64,000 nucleotides of DNA. Origin: Choristoneura fumiferana (taxonomy: Eukaryota > Arthropoda > Insecta > Lepidoptera > Tortricidae). Below the pieces are notes generated by a model, which did no database searches, was not told where the DNA came from, and worked only from the letters and a program-made list of their open reading frames with translations. The translations under genes were made by a program, and so were the position numbers. The stretch is from NCBI RefSeq assembly GCF_025370935.1, contig NC_133501.1, forward strand, positions 4,849,804 through 4,913,803. Direction: 5' to 3'. Shown here piece by piece: positions 12,090 to 22,740 of this stretch; position 1 is the stretch's first letter; every line of letters starts with the position of its first letter.

Positions 12090-12612
12090 CACTTGCTTCA
12101 CAAAACACAGATAGTTCAGAAGTCAATCTCCATACAAGTGCGCTCGAGCAACGCACACATAGACACTGCTCACGGACACGGTATCTCGGACCGGTTGGGA
12201 CCAGTGCGAGCGCGAGTGCCATCCACTTGAGACACGCGTCTGTGAACTTTTTTGTGCAATAATGGAGCAACAAAAAAAAGTTATTATATCTGTGAAGTGG
12301 ACGGTTGTTTAAATTAAATAATCGTGAATTTCGCCAATAACGAAATCGTCGCAAGATAATTTCTGTGACAAATTTATAATATAACAATGACATTGAACTT
12401 AAAATATTTTAGTTATTAAATTTATATTTCCATTCTTCCCGTTTCATTCTCAACAATAAATCAAACAACTAGATAAGAGTGCCACTACCACGATAGTTTT
12501 TTGGTGCATAAGCCATAGTTGACAACCTTAGAGCGACCGCCGAGCGTAGTTACGAAAAGTGAAGTACATACAGGAGATTGACTTCTGAACTATCTGTACT
12601 TTGTGCTTGCTT
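12090..12612. repeat. Inverted-repeat element
   Basis: cagatagttcagaagtcaat at about 12109 is perfectly inverted at 12573-12597, and the match extends outward imperfectly through cttgcttcacaaa / tttgtgcttgc. About 440 bp lie between the arms. No coding sequence inside. Confidence 0.5.
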
Positions 12613-12749
12613 ATTATTATTACCTTTCCCCCTTCCACCCCCGCATCAACCAGCATAAAAAGCATGCTCGATAGTAGCATGTCCTGTTCACACTAACGAG
12701 CATGTATAACAGGGGCCTTAGATTGTCAACATCTAACGCTCAATTTCTC

Positions 12750-12965
12750 GGGTGGCCCTTGAAATGTCGACAAACTATTTTTCGAATTTCATTTCATAGA
12801 ATATTCAATCCTAATAGTTTTTCTTGGAGTAATTTCACTTCATCGACTATTCATTAGATATTATAACAACAGTAAAAGGATTATCATTTGCTTAAAAATG
12901 CATTTCGTCGACTATTCATGAGACAGAACAACTAAATATAGCGGTTTATTTATTCGACGTATTGT
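12750..12965. repeat. Fragment of a repeat shared with 53.9 kb
   Basis: Begins with cttgaaatgtcgacaaac and carries atttcacttcatcgactatt. The same landmarks occur at 53931-54130, and the terminal gtttgtcgacatttcaaag is inverted at 54713-54731, so this looks like one end of the element described there. Confidence 0.5.
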
Positions 12966-13194
12966 TATATAACACCAGGAACATCAGAAACAGGTATTTG
13001 GATGGTATGGGCTTGTGGGCTATGTGTAAATGTAATTCTAAGTTGACCGCTTTCAGAAGAAGCGATGCTGATTTACAGATTCATTAGACAGGCCTTTGCA
13101 TCCAGAGACGTGGTTTCAGTTCAAGGGAGAGCGTATTATCTGTAGTGTGTATATAACTGAGGCTCTCCATGAGGCTGACATAGTCACATTTGGT

Positions 13195-13331
13195 GTACAG
13201 TCACCAGCATTAATATCTGCCACAGCGGAGCGTGCAAAAATATCTGACACGTCCTTCCGGCCCTAGAAATAGAGTCGTATCAGATATTTATGCACGCTTG
13301 TTGTGTCAGATATTGGTGCTGGTGACTGTAC
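13195..13331. repeat. Palindromic MITE with GTACAGTCACCAGCA ends
   Basis: 137 bp starting gtacagtcaccagca and ending in its inverse tgctggtgactgtac, with continued inverted pairing through atatctg. Typical small fold-back DNA element. A partial relative is near 12008-12035. Confidence 0.6.
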
Positions 13332-13579
13332 TGAAGCCTCGTTAAAATAAGTATTAGATAAATGTCCTAACCAACAAAAAGTTCGAAACCCCCGACTTTG
13401 TCACTTCATCTCAAAAACGGCTGAACTGATTTTGATAAAACATCGCTAGAAAAACTGCTTTCAATTAAAAAAAATCGGTCCATCCGTTTAAGAGCTACGG
13501 TGCCACAGACAGCCACACAGATACACATAGCGGTCAAACTTATAACACCCATCTTTTTGCGTCGGGGGTTAAAAAAAAA

Positions 13580-13735
13580 CGCTCAATCGTCGGTACGTGA
13601 AGTTCGATCGTCGATACGTAAAGTTTGATCGTTAATATGGAACGCTGAATCGTCGGTACGTATCGATCGTCTGTACGTACCATTCGATCGTCGATATGTA
13701 ACGCTCGTTCGTCGATATAGATAGTTTGACGAGAG
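13580..13735. repeat. Minisatellite of about 21-bp units (ATCGTCGATACGTAA type)
   Basis: About seven diverged units related to gttcgatcgtcgatacgtaa, start to start about 20-22 bp. Because the unit is close to 21 bp, the minus strand stays open as a heptad-like repeat (HIDDRMV, RTDDRYV, PTIQRSI), but no splice sites or start context support a gene. Confidence 0.6.
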
Positions 13736-13957
13736 TAGAAGTGAATGACACAGGTACAAAATGAACTAACTGCACAAAAGGAGAAGAATGAAATGAATAA
13801 GTAAATGTCAAATCCTGCTGTCTTTACACAACATGTTCTTGTGTGCATGACTTCAACTCTCGTGGCACTACCTATACCTTTCCTAAGAAATACTGTGAAT
13901 TTTCACCATATTTTATTTTACTTACTTGTTAGTAATTTTCTGTAAATAATATTACAG

Positions 13958-14038
13958 GCCCAGATTTGATTAGATTCTATTCGATTAATCCTCAATCTTC
14001 ACCTGGAGTGATAAAAACTTCAACAAAATGAAAATAAA
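13958..14038 (+). CDS. Possible orphan terminal coding exon
   Basis: Acceptor tctgtaaataatattacag, then 24 open codons in the phase-1 frame (PDLIRFYSINPQSSPG, VIKTSTK), TGA at 14029-14031 and AATAAA at 14033-14038. It ends 4 bp from the stop of the zinc-finger gene on the other strand. No upstream exon was found, though it could be an alternative last exon of gene A. A 24-codon open frame is not rare by chance, so support rests on the acceptor, stop and poly(A) signal being together. Confidence 0.25.
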
Positions 14039-14042
14039 CTAT

Positions 14043-14792
14043 TTATTTATCACAAGCTTTATGATCATCACTATTCATTTTAAAAACATGATGTCTTAAT
14101 AATATATTATTGAAGAAATTCTCACCGCATAGACAAATATATGCCTTCTTCACCGCAGGCGCTGGCGGGATGGCATGACAACGCGATATATGGTCGTTTG
14201 CCGCCTCAGGCTTGCATATAGCTCGGCACAACACACATATCTGCAAACCATGTAACCTATAACCCCATAGGCCAGCACTAAAATAACTCTTCCTCGTAAT
14301 AATTTGAGGATAGAAACAACACTTGACATTGTCTTCCTTACTTCTGTCATAGATAACGTTATTATGCGATTTCATATGACTGTCAAATTGTTTTTTGTTG
14401 CTGGCATCATACTGGCATATGTTGCATTTAAAAAAACTCTGATGATTTTGTACATGATGAATCAATTGTCTCTGGTTCTTGCATTTTTTGAGACAAATTG
14501 GACAGCAACCAACACTCTGTATCAAATGACGCTGGAAATGGTACCAGGCATTTTTGACATGTATAATCCTGTTACATTTTGGACAGTCTGCAGTTGTATT
14601 GTCTATTCTTTCCTTGTTATGACAATATAGTATGTGTACGCACAACGTTTGCTTGTTAAAATAGATTAAATGGCAGATGTCGCAGATGAAGATTTCACGT
14701 TCAACATATTCTGCATCTTCGGAGCTGTGCAGATGAACTGACTTGATGTGCTTTACAAGGTGCTCGTAGCTATCATGCTTTGTTATACATGT
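14043..14792 (-). CDS. Zinc-finger gene exon 2
   Basis: 750 nt to TAA at 14045-14043, which overlaps an AATAAA on the minus strand (14047-14042). Holds the rest of finger 2 and all remaining fingers. Confidence 0.8.
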   Translation of the reverse strand, partial: TCITKHDSYEHLVKHIKSVHLHSSEDAEYVEREIFICDICHLIYFNKQTLCVHILYCHNKERIDNTTADCPKCNRIIHVKNAWYHFQRHLIQSVGCCPICLKKCKNQRQLIHHVQNHQSFFKCNICQYDASNKKQFDSHMKSHNNVIYDRSKEDNVKCCFYPQIITRKSYFSAGLWGYRLHGLQICVLCRAICKPEAANDHISRCHAIPPAPAVKKAYICLCGENFFNNILLRHHVFKMNSDDHKACDK

Positions 14793-16639
14793 CTGGAAAT
14801 AAAAGCTTTTTTTAGTGAAACAAAAGAGGTTAAGCACCACATTTCAATAGGGAATATTACTGCAATTTTCTGCCATCAGAATGCAGCACTTGAACAAACT
14901 GTAAACACTGGCGGATTAGCCACGTAGCAAGAGCAGCAAATGCTACGGGCCCCGCGCGTTTAGGGGCCCCGCGGACCAATGCTTTCTGATCGTAAAAAAC
15001 GTTAATTTAAATAGCAGCATGTTTTTTTTTCTAAATCAATATAAGTAAAATATAATACTGTCACCACAAAACCAACACAAACCACCGCCAAAGAAAGAGA
15101 TGGTTTCAAAATGATCGACTATAATATACTGAGCGGCAAAAAATCTGGCCCTCAAATGTATGCAGAATCGGTAATTTTGTATGAAGGGTGGGCCGCTGAG
15201 TAATTTTTTTTTAGGACACGCTGAGTGACTAACTTATTATTGTAAATACTTCTATAAAGATTTTGATATATTTTACTTATAGTATAAACTTGAAGCAAAT
15301 CAAGGGCCCAATGATAAAATTTGCTACAGGCTTAATCATTTTTTGACCGCAAAACAGTTTTTTATTAATGTCTTTTAAATGTAGGTAGGATGCCATAATA
15401 CATAAAAGAATGTTTATTTTAAGTAAAATGAGCTGACTAATGGATAAGGCAGTTTTCTCTAAGGCCCAACAATTTTTTCCAACCTTATACCTGCTACATT
15501 AAGAGGAAGCCTGTGTCCAGGAGTGGGACGTATATAGGCTGGGATTTTTTTTTTTCTCTTTTTTTTGAGGCTTTGAACACTCCAGGTGATCATGTCAGCC
15601 TCATGGGTGCTCGCTCATTTTTCCTACGCAAGGGGCATATTAAAAAATTGGTAAATGCAAATGGCTTTGTCAGATGTTGGCTCAGAGAGCCAACAATTGA
15701 CCTGGCCATTGTGCATGGGGCTCAAACCCCCAAGTACCTTTCTCAAGTTCCAAGCACATTCCAAAAACAAATGGGACAAGTCATCTACCTTCCAGCAAAT
15801 CTCACACAGAGGTGATGGTTTAACTCTCATCATGTATAAGAATTTGTTTGTTGGGATGTGTCCGGAACATACCCTGAAAGCAGATACTTAGGCTGGGATG
15901 ATATCTACTATGTCAACTCGAGTCATTGATGGAAGTTACGCCGGGCACAAGTGGAGTACCTATACTATAAGTCTTATAGGTAGGGTTGCCATAACTTCTA
16001 GGAACCAATACGGGACAATTTCTCTTTCGATGCTCAAAACTCGTAAAATAACATCGCTGCAACGCTGATAGATAAGAGATACGCGGCTTTACAACTATAC
16101 CATAAGTAGCAAAAGAGGCAAACAATGTGTTTCCTAACAGATATCCTCTGATCGCAGCCCTAGTTGCTATCAAAATTATAAAATAGATATTAAATACAAA
16201 AAAAACAATTATTAAATCAACATTTTTATTACAAATTTAGTTTTGAACTTCAAATTACTACTTAGTATGTAAGGCCGCGCGCCCGCTCCATTTTGTCGAA
16301 ATACGGGACAAATACGGGACGGGATGATCAATTATGGTGACAGTCCCGTATATACGGGATGGATGGCAACCCTATGTATAGGTTGCGCTACGACTAGGCA
16401 ATAATATGGCTAAATAATTATAATTAAGATTGTACCTTACAAACATTGTCCTTAATCAGCATTTTTTCCATCGCAAACTTATGTTTCACCGTCCTGTGTA
16501 CATGTAAGTCCGTTTCACTGTCGTATTCGTCGTTACACAAATCACAAGAGTAACTTTCCTGCACTATTATGTTTTCTTGGACTTTACGCTTTCTGGGATT
16601 AACTCTATTAATTTCACGAGCGTTATGAAACAGTGACAT
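14043..16639 (-). CDS. C2H2 zinc-finger protein, two coding exons
   Basis: Exon 1 is 16639-16436 and exon 2 is 14792-14043; together 317 codons. Donor TGTAAG|GTACAA and acceptor tttatttccag|ACATGT join in phase 0. Exon 1 has a basic stretch (NPRKRKVQ, a possible nuclear signal) and finger 1 (C32, C35, H48, H53). The junction completes finger 2: C67 lies in exon 1, and C70, H83, H88 in exon 2. Five more Cx2C fingers follow (first C105/C108, H121/H126), and the last motif is degenerate (CxC). An in-frame stop precedes the chosen ATG. Linkers are not the TGEKP type and spacing is irregular, so DNA binding is likely but the target is unknown. No ZAD, BTB or KRAB-like domain is visible. The 1643-bp intron holds transposon debris. 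Confidence 0.8.
15128..15201. repeat. Short palindrome, ACTGAGCGGC ends
   Basis: 74 bp, inverted ends actgagcggc / gccgctgagt with inner pairing. A MITE-like relic in the zinc-finger intron. Confidence 0.45.
15624..15840 (-). pseudogene. LINE polymerase C-terminal fragment (zinc knuckle)
   Basis: Encodes PLCEICWKVDDLSHLFLECA: a CxxC...H...C motif as found after the reverse transcriptase of Jockey/R1-type LINEs. Truncated on both sides. The common tail at 15507-15545 (gcctgtgtccaggagtggga) lies next to it. Confidence 0.5.
16436..16639 (-). CDS. Zinc-finger gene exon 1
   Basis: 204 nt, 68 codons from ATG. Contains one full finger and the first cysteine of finger 2. Ends AAG|GTACAA. Confidence 0.78.
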
Positions 16640-17370
16640 GATGAAATTATGATTTTTTGATGGCAGACGTGATTTGACTTATTTAATCAAGCTGTACGAT
16701 TAACTTAAAATGCAGTCAATAGAATGAAGGCTACAATACAATAATATAAAATGTACTCTAGTAGTCTTTGGTACTCTGTGACAATAAACGAGAAAAGTCA
16801 AGTCAAAGTCAATCAAGCAAGAGTGATCGCAGTGTAGGTAGTTAAATTGACACTTTACCGGCCCGGATAATACCGCCATAGAATTACTGCCTCTGTTTTT
16901 TAAGGAGGAGGTTCTATGTTCCAATGTTTGTATTTTTTTTTATGTACGTTCACCGATTACTCAGTCAATTGTGGACCGATTTTCAAAATTCTTTTTTTAT
17001 TCAAAAGAATACTCTTCTGAGGTGGTCCCATTGTCACCAAGTCAAGGTCTGATGATGGGATCCTAGGAAAATTGAGGGCAAACCTCAAAGTTTATAGGCA
17101 CACCTATGGCGATTTTGGCATTTTTAGCATTAAGATAAGCATTTACATTCAGAAAGTATCATTTGGTAAACTGGACCTGATGAAGAAGACCATAGATGGC
17201 CAATGGAACTCGTCAAAGCTAAGTAATGCTCGCGCGTCTATAAACGATCATGTTTAATAAACCTAGATAAGCGACTAAGAAGAAGCTTTAAGTTAATGAT
17301 TCTTTCGAACTGATCTGATGCTGAAGCCGGAAAGTAGCTGCATGGTAGGTGCACAAGCTTGCAGTTCCTA
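16640..17370. other. Upstream of the zinc-finger gene; nothing recognised
   Basis: The promoter and any 5' UTR exon of the zinc-finger gene should be here, but I see no clear TATA box. No repeat family was identified. Confidence 0.35.
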
Positions 17371-17605
17371 AATTCCGTCTACGGAAAGTAAGCAAATCTT
17401 TTGTGGAAAACTGCGTGAGATTTTACAATAAAGTTCCTGTAGAAGCATGGAAATTGCCACACAACTCTTTAAAGAATACATAAAGAGTGCACTCCTGAAG
17501 AAAGCTTACTATAAAGTTGAGGAGTACTTATGTGATGATGCGACATGGCCAAAACTGAAAGCCGATGAAAAATTGGGATGTTGAATGTGTGATGTGATGT
17601 ACTCG

Positions 17606-17660
<55 letters not shown>

Positions 17661-18770
17661 ATGTCGGTGTATTTGTATTGTATAGTGTTGTGAAGTGTGA
17701 CTTGGCAGTGTCCCGGCGCATTTCGTGTCTAGTTTCTGGTTCTGTTGCCGTTGTCCGCGTTGCAGAATTTAATTTATAATATTTATTAGTTTGACATTTG
17801 GAGACCTTATACATCTCCATTTCTTTATTTTAATAATTATTATTAGTTTTTGACCTTGGAGGCTTTTTACACCTCTGAAGATTGTATAATTTAATTAATT
17901 TAATTAGTTTACTTTGACATTTAGAGACTATATACATCTCTGAATTATTTAGATTAGGAATTTTATTATTAACATAGGGACTTTATACATCCCCTTGCTG
18001 TATAATAATTTTATTATTAACTCAGGGACTTTATACATCCCCTTGTTATGTTTAAGGCTGTATATTGTTAAGCTTATGGATTTTAAACTTTTATAGATGT
18101 CTTTTATTTTATTTTTAGATGTAATGTTTATTAGAAATAAATAAATAAATAAATAAATAATAAATAAATATTTTTAGTTTAAATTCTAGTCACAGGCTCG
18201 CGACGTCGAAGTTCCCAAGACGATCCCATAGAGCTTATGGGAACGGAAGCAATACCGTGTCCTCGGTACCGCTCTGCTTTCAGAGCATGACATGAGTGCG
18301 TGTGAGCTAACTTTGGGGGCGGCAGACGTGAACTTGCCTTCGAAATCCAAAAGCTTAATGGTTACTTGACCTGAAATGTATATTTCAGAACTAAATTATT
18401 GTTATTATTATTTTAAAATTTATGACGGTGGAAGCATTCTACACTTCCACTGAACGTAGATATAGTTTAGATATAGTTAGTGTTTAGTATTGTAACTAAG
18501 GGACCCCATACATCCTGTATTTCTTTTATTATTATTTTTTGTATTTTTTTTCTTTAATTGTATAATATAGTTTTTAAGTATTTTATTTGTAATTATATTT
18601 TTATGAAAAAATGACTTTCTGCCAAGTTTCTTGCGGCGCATTCTTCTTGGCAATGATGGTCTTTCCGAAAGCGCTGGTAGTTTAAAAAAATGACGTGTAA
18701 AAGTGCCCATTGCGGCCTATTTACTGAATAAATCATTTGAATTTTTGAATTTTTTGAATTTTTTGTAGGC
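17371..18770 (+). mobile_element. CR1-like LINE 3' end with long repetitive 3' UTR
   Basis: 17380-17580 encodes SFVENCVRFYNKVPVEAW then, after a one-base frameshift, LLKKAYYKVEEYL, the same polymerase C-terminus as at 32600-32935. The 3' UTR includes a (TG)n run, about five diverged 50-70-bp units built on gggactttatacatcccctt (17780-18060), and ends with tttcttgcggcgcattcttc and a (TTTTTGAA)n tail. The coding end is broken. Confidence 0.65.
17611..17657. repeat. (TG)n microsatellite
   Basis: About 23 uninterrupted TG units inside the LINE 3' UTR. Confidence 0.95.
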
Positions 18771-18944
18771 AACGGAACTTTATTATAAACAACGTAACTA
18801 AGCCGTGTTTGGGCTTAATAGAATCATTTTGAGATGAACTTTGGCTACAAATCACGAAAAAGTGAGAAATAAAGAAATTTTTTAACAATAAAGTAAAACC
18901 GACTCAAAAAAATACAAAAATAACAAAAAATGGAACCGACTACA

Positions 18945-19606
18945 AAACCCAGGGTTCCGGAGCCAAAATGGCAAAAACGGAACCCCTATAGTTTCGCCAT
19001 GTCTGTTTGTCCGTCCGCGGCTTTGCTTAGGGCCTATCAATGCTAGAAAGCTGTAATTTTGCACGAATATATACGTAAACTATCCCGACAAAACGGTACA
19101 ATAAAACTTCAAAAAAGGTCAAATTAGGTCTTCAAATTAGGGTACCTCCCATAGACGTAAAGTGGGGGTGATTTTTTTTATTCTCATCCAACCCTACAGT
19201 GTGGGGTATCGTTGGATAGGTCTTTTAAAACTATTACGGCTTTGTTAAGATAGTTTTTCGATTCAGTGATATGTTTGCGAAATATTCAGCTTTAAAGTGC
19301 AATTTTCATTAAAATCGAGCGTCCCCTCCCCCTCTAAAATCTAAACCAGTTTGTGGAAAAATTGGAAAAAAAACAGGATGGTTGTAAGTATATCAAACTT
19401 TCAAGGAAAACTAACGGCTAAGTTTGCTTGAGAATGAGAATATTAGTAGTTTAAGAGTAAATAACAGCTTAAGGTATACAATATACCTAAACTTGGAAGA
19501 TTCCGTATAAAATACGAAATACTTAGAAAAATATTACTTGATCTTTTCGTAATGGCTACGGAACCCTATTTCGGGCGTGTCCGACACGCTCTTGGCCGGT
19601 TTTTTG
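18945..19606 (+). repeat. Dispersed repeat 'family X', full-length copy
   Basis: Longest copy in the window, from agggttccggagccaaaatg to cgacacgctcttggccggtt. Diverged from the 2464-3050 copy by scattered substitutions and short indels. Confidence 0.7.
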
Positions 19607-19875
19607 TTATTGGGTACACACACGCCCCCAGAACCTCGTTGTTTTTGATAGTTTGTTTCTATGGCGTGTAACGTGTACACGAAAACTGGGTCGGTATTTC
19701 AATGTCGGTATTATTCGGGCCGGCAAAGAGTGACACCCGATGCACAGACTATGTTACAAGCGGCATACTACTGTCACTGTCAATGAAAATCAAATGAAAA
19801 TGGATGATATATTTTTTTCAATTCATCCGCTACAAGTTTTTAGTCTATACAACTGTGATGCGTTGCAGTATAAAG

Positions 19876-20385
19876 GGCCATAATATACGGTACGATTCAT
19901 CTGTACGATTGATCTGATGAAAATCGTGACGATTTATCGTAAAGAGCCATACATTGTCGATTCATCTGTAGCGTCCAGATAAACCATTACCCCCTTAGCC
20001 GCAGTCGGTTCCATAGTCTCAAAACATCTGCACTATTCTGCCCACCGGCGCGTGGAACTGCGCGGTGTATTCAATCAAAATCATTTGAATTGCCCAGACG
20101 GCCAGTCGAGAAGCGGAGCCGGAGCGATACTTTCCCTTTTGATATTATTTTATTATACGTTCGTGTGCCTCTAAATTCCTTTTTATTTAATCATCGAAGC
20201 CTCAGGAGGCGCACCTACACATCGTTACAATATTTATGATGGCATGGGATTATGTTGCGATCTCCGACTTCATCTTCGATGAAGTAAATCGTTAACGATC
20301 TTGACATACACTATCGATTCGTCGTTTCGATCGGTCTGAAGCGACGGATCGTACAGACGAATCGTACCGTGTATGGGGCCCTTTA
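19876..20385. repeat. DNA-element-like inverted repeat (AAAGGGCC ends)
   Basis: Left end aaagggccataatatacggt and right end inverted (cgtgtatggggccctttagg), with the match continuing through tacgattcatctgtacgat. About 510 bp, no transposase. Non-autonomous element. Confidence 0.55.
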
Positions 20386-20745
20386 GGACGGTGCTTAGGT
20401 TCGTGCGAGGCACAGATATCTATAGATATATATATCTGTTGTGTGCATCCAGTTGTTGCGGTCGTCCCCCCGCGCGCCCTGCCGGCGCCCAGAGGCGTCT
20501 TTACCTATAGCAATTATATATTCTGTGCCTATAGTGCAGGGTGTGCGTTGCACACGGGCGCAGTGGTGTAGGGGCGCCGGCCGCGGCACTTTGTACCTAT
20601 TCCATTTTGGCCACGCGCTTCCTAGATGGCGCTAAAGCGCGCTAAAGTAATAATTGCACACGGGCGCTACATGGGCTAAAGACGCCGCTGCCGGCGCCCG
20701 GGGTGCAGCCGACGCGCCCGTTTCAGAGACTAGGTACATTTAGAT
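20386..20745. repeat. GC-rich imperfect palindrome
   Basis: The GC-rich block ctgccggcgcccagaggcgt (about 20478) is inverted near 20680-20700 (gacgccgctgccggcgccc). Contains two cacacgggcgc motifs. Strikingly GC-rich for this window, without a supportable gene. Confidence 0.4.
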
Positions 20746-21300
20746 TTTCTGGCCTTTTCAGTGGAGTTACGTACTAAGTAGCGGTAGATGCCTTCAGTAA
20801 ATGGGTTGAATGAAGTGTATCATATAACCACTGCAACGACTAACGCGGTGAAGAGAAATTTTGACAAGATTGGCATTGAATATATCTTCTAAAATTTTAA
20901 TTCTAACATAATCTTATAACATTTTCCATTTTGAGGATGGTAGGTTGAATTAAAGAAAAATAAATATTTCCTACAGCTAGTATCAAAATTATCTAAGCCG
21001 GGCTAGAACATAGACCTAAACCAGAATGTTTTTGATTTCTTTGATTTAAACCCCTCTGACTTGCGTTTTAGGAAAGCTTCCAACTTAGAGTACCTATTTG
21101 GATACTTATATCTGTTTAGTGGTAGGTACCTTATATGTTTAACCACAGGTTTAACGTAGATTTTAGCATGGATTAGGTACAACGCTCCATGAGTACTTAT
21201 TTGGTGATGCAAACTTTTTATTCGATTTCAGAGTGTTTTGCTGGCCGATTTTTTCCTGGTAGCTAACGCTATTTATAATTCTACGTATTTTTAAATTTTC
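20746..21300. other. Nothing recognised
   Basis: AT-rich intergenic DNA. Open frames are short and lack splice or start support. Confidence 0.3.
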
Positions 21301-21565
21301 TGTTTTTTTTTTTTTTTTTTATTCGACTGGATGGCAAACGAGCAAGTGGGTCTCCTGATGGTAAGAGATCACCACCGCCCATAAACATCTGCAACACCAG
21401 GGGTATTGCAGATGCGTTGCTCAACCTAGAAGAGGCTAAGATGGGATACTGAGGTATGCCAGTAATTTCACCGGCTGTGTTACTCTCCACGCCGGAACAC
21501 AACAGTGCAAGCACTGCTGCTTCACGGCAGGATTAGCGAGTAAGATGGTGGTAGCAATTGTTGTT
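21301..21565 (-). mobile_element. LINE/SINE 3' region 'family Z'
   Basis: Minus-strand copy of the sequence at 40879-41155; landmark on the plus strand: acatctgcaacaccaggggt. Its A/T tail (21302-21320) marks the 3' end. Shorter copies are at about 32120-32278 and 63253-63417. Confidence 0.55.
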
Positions 21566-22046
21566 CTTTCTTTAAAAAAATATGGCTCTGTCCATTGGAA
21601 GACAATTTTGCCAGTGTCTAGTACTTTCTACCGTTTTACGGTAAAAAAAAACTAGAAAACGAAATATGAGAGGTAATGGTGGGTGAACGATGACAGCGCG
21701 AATCTGTTTGAATTTAAAATTTTGCTTTGAATATTCGACAGTTCTGTAGGCGTTTTGTTTTGTGCCCATTCTTTGATCATGTTGACAAGCGATGAACGCG
21801 GTTTTGGTCTGAAATTTTTATTGAAATCTCTGAAGAAAGTGCTTTTTTCCCAATTTTTTCCAAAACACAAAAACAGTATACCACGTAATTTCTGCATCTT
21901 TTGGAAGTGGAGCTGGTTTACGCTGTGAGGGGGACACCCTGTACTGTAAGTATATAATGTATACTAAATCGATACTTTGAAATTATATCCAATGTTGTAA
22001 TCCTAAATGGAATAATTAATATAGTTATACCGTCTATATATCTATG

Positions 22047-22079
22047 CACTGATGTATTAAACAGTTTAATACATCAGTG
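22047..22079. repeat. Perfect 15-bp inverted repeat
   Basis: cactgatgtattaaa, three bases, then its exact inverse. A hairpin-forming site with no obvious partner gene. Confidence 0.7.
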
Positions 22080-22087
22080 TAAGTATG

Positions 22088-22700
22088 TATTCTTCGATTC
22101 CCGGCCGGGGCAGATATTTGTATGAATAATACGAATGTTTGTTCTCGGGTCTTGGATGTTTATTATGTACTAAAAGAATTTCCTTGCTCACCCGCGACCT
22201 TACGATAGCTAAGCTTATGCAAAATATGCGTGTTCATGCAGTTCCTCCACCTCCACACTGTAAGAACACACAAATCACACAAACCCATCTATCACCACCA
22301 CTATACTACACTGACGCGTTTCGAACTCAACCAGTGCTCATCTTCAGAGTGACACAACCGTACAACATGCTACCAGTTGTTAGACCCAACAGTTGACAGT
22401 TGGTTGGTTGGTACATTGTGGAGGTGGAGGAACTGCATGAACACGCATATTTTGCATAAGCTTAGCTATCGTAAGGTCGCGGGTGAGCAAGGAAATTCTT
22501 TTAGTTCATTGATATGGACCTCCGCAAAGTAACGCCTGATTCAATAAATTGTTTATTATGTATTTAAGTAAGTATTTATCTATATAAGTATGTTTATCCG
22601 TTGCCTAGTATCCATAGTACAAGCTATATGCTAGTTTGGGACTAGGTCAATTGGTATCAAGTATCCCATGATATTTATTTATTTATTATTACATAGGTAT
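22088..22700 (+). mobile_element. SINE 3' part, split by a later insertion
   Basis: Starts inside the tRNA-like head (gattcccggccggggcagat), runs to 22169, and resumes at 22551 (tatttaagtaagtatttatc) to the (TTTA)n tail. 24178-24412 is an unbroken copy of the same SINE, which shows the inserted segment precisely. Confidence 0.7.
22170..22550. mobile_element. Penelope-like inverted pair (non-autonomous) with 12-bp target duplication
   Basis: 381 bp inserted in the SINE and flanked by gtttattatgta on both sides (22158-22169 and 22551-22562). The two halves are inverted copies of one unit: each runs from the tggtagcatg region through the hammerhead-like segment (left half only) to ttagctatcgtaaggtcgcg; only the right half keeps the terminal gcaaagtaacgcctgattca. 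Variable-length duplications and inverted terminal units are known for Penelope-like elements. The class assignment is inference. Confidence 0.5.
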
Positions 22701-22740
22701 CTGTGAGAATAGAGGAATCATCATCATCATCATCATCATT

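Noticed and set aside
13540..13848. Minus-strand open frame with heptad repeats
   Set aside because: Explained by the 21-bp minisatellite; no supporting signals.
17585..17779. Open frame with a run of Val-Cys
   Set aside because: Product of the (TG)n microsatellite in a LINE 3' UTR.
20395..20635. Overlapping frames in GC-rich DNA
   Set aside because: Both strands are open because of the GC-rich palindrome; no splice or start support and no recognisable motif.
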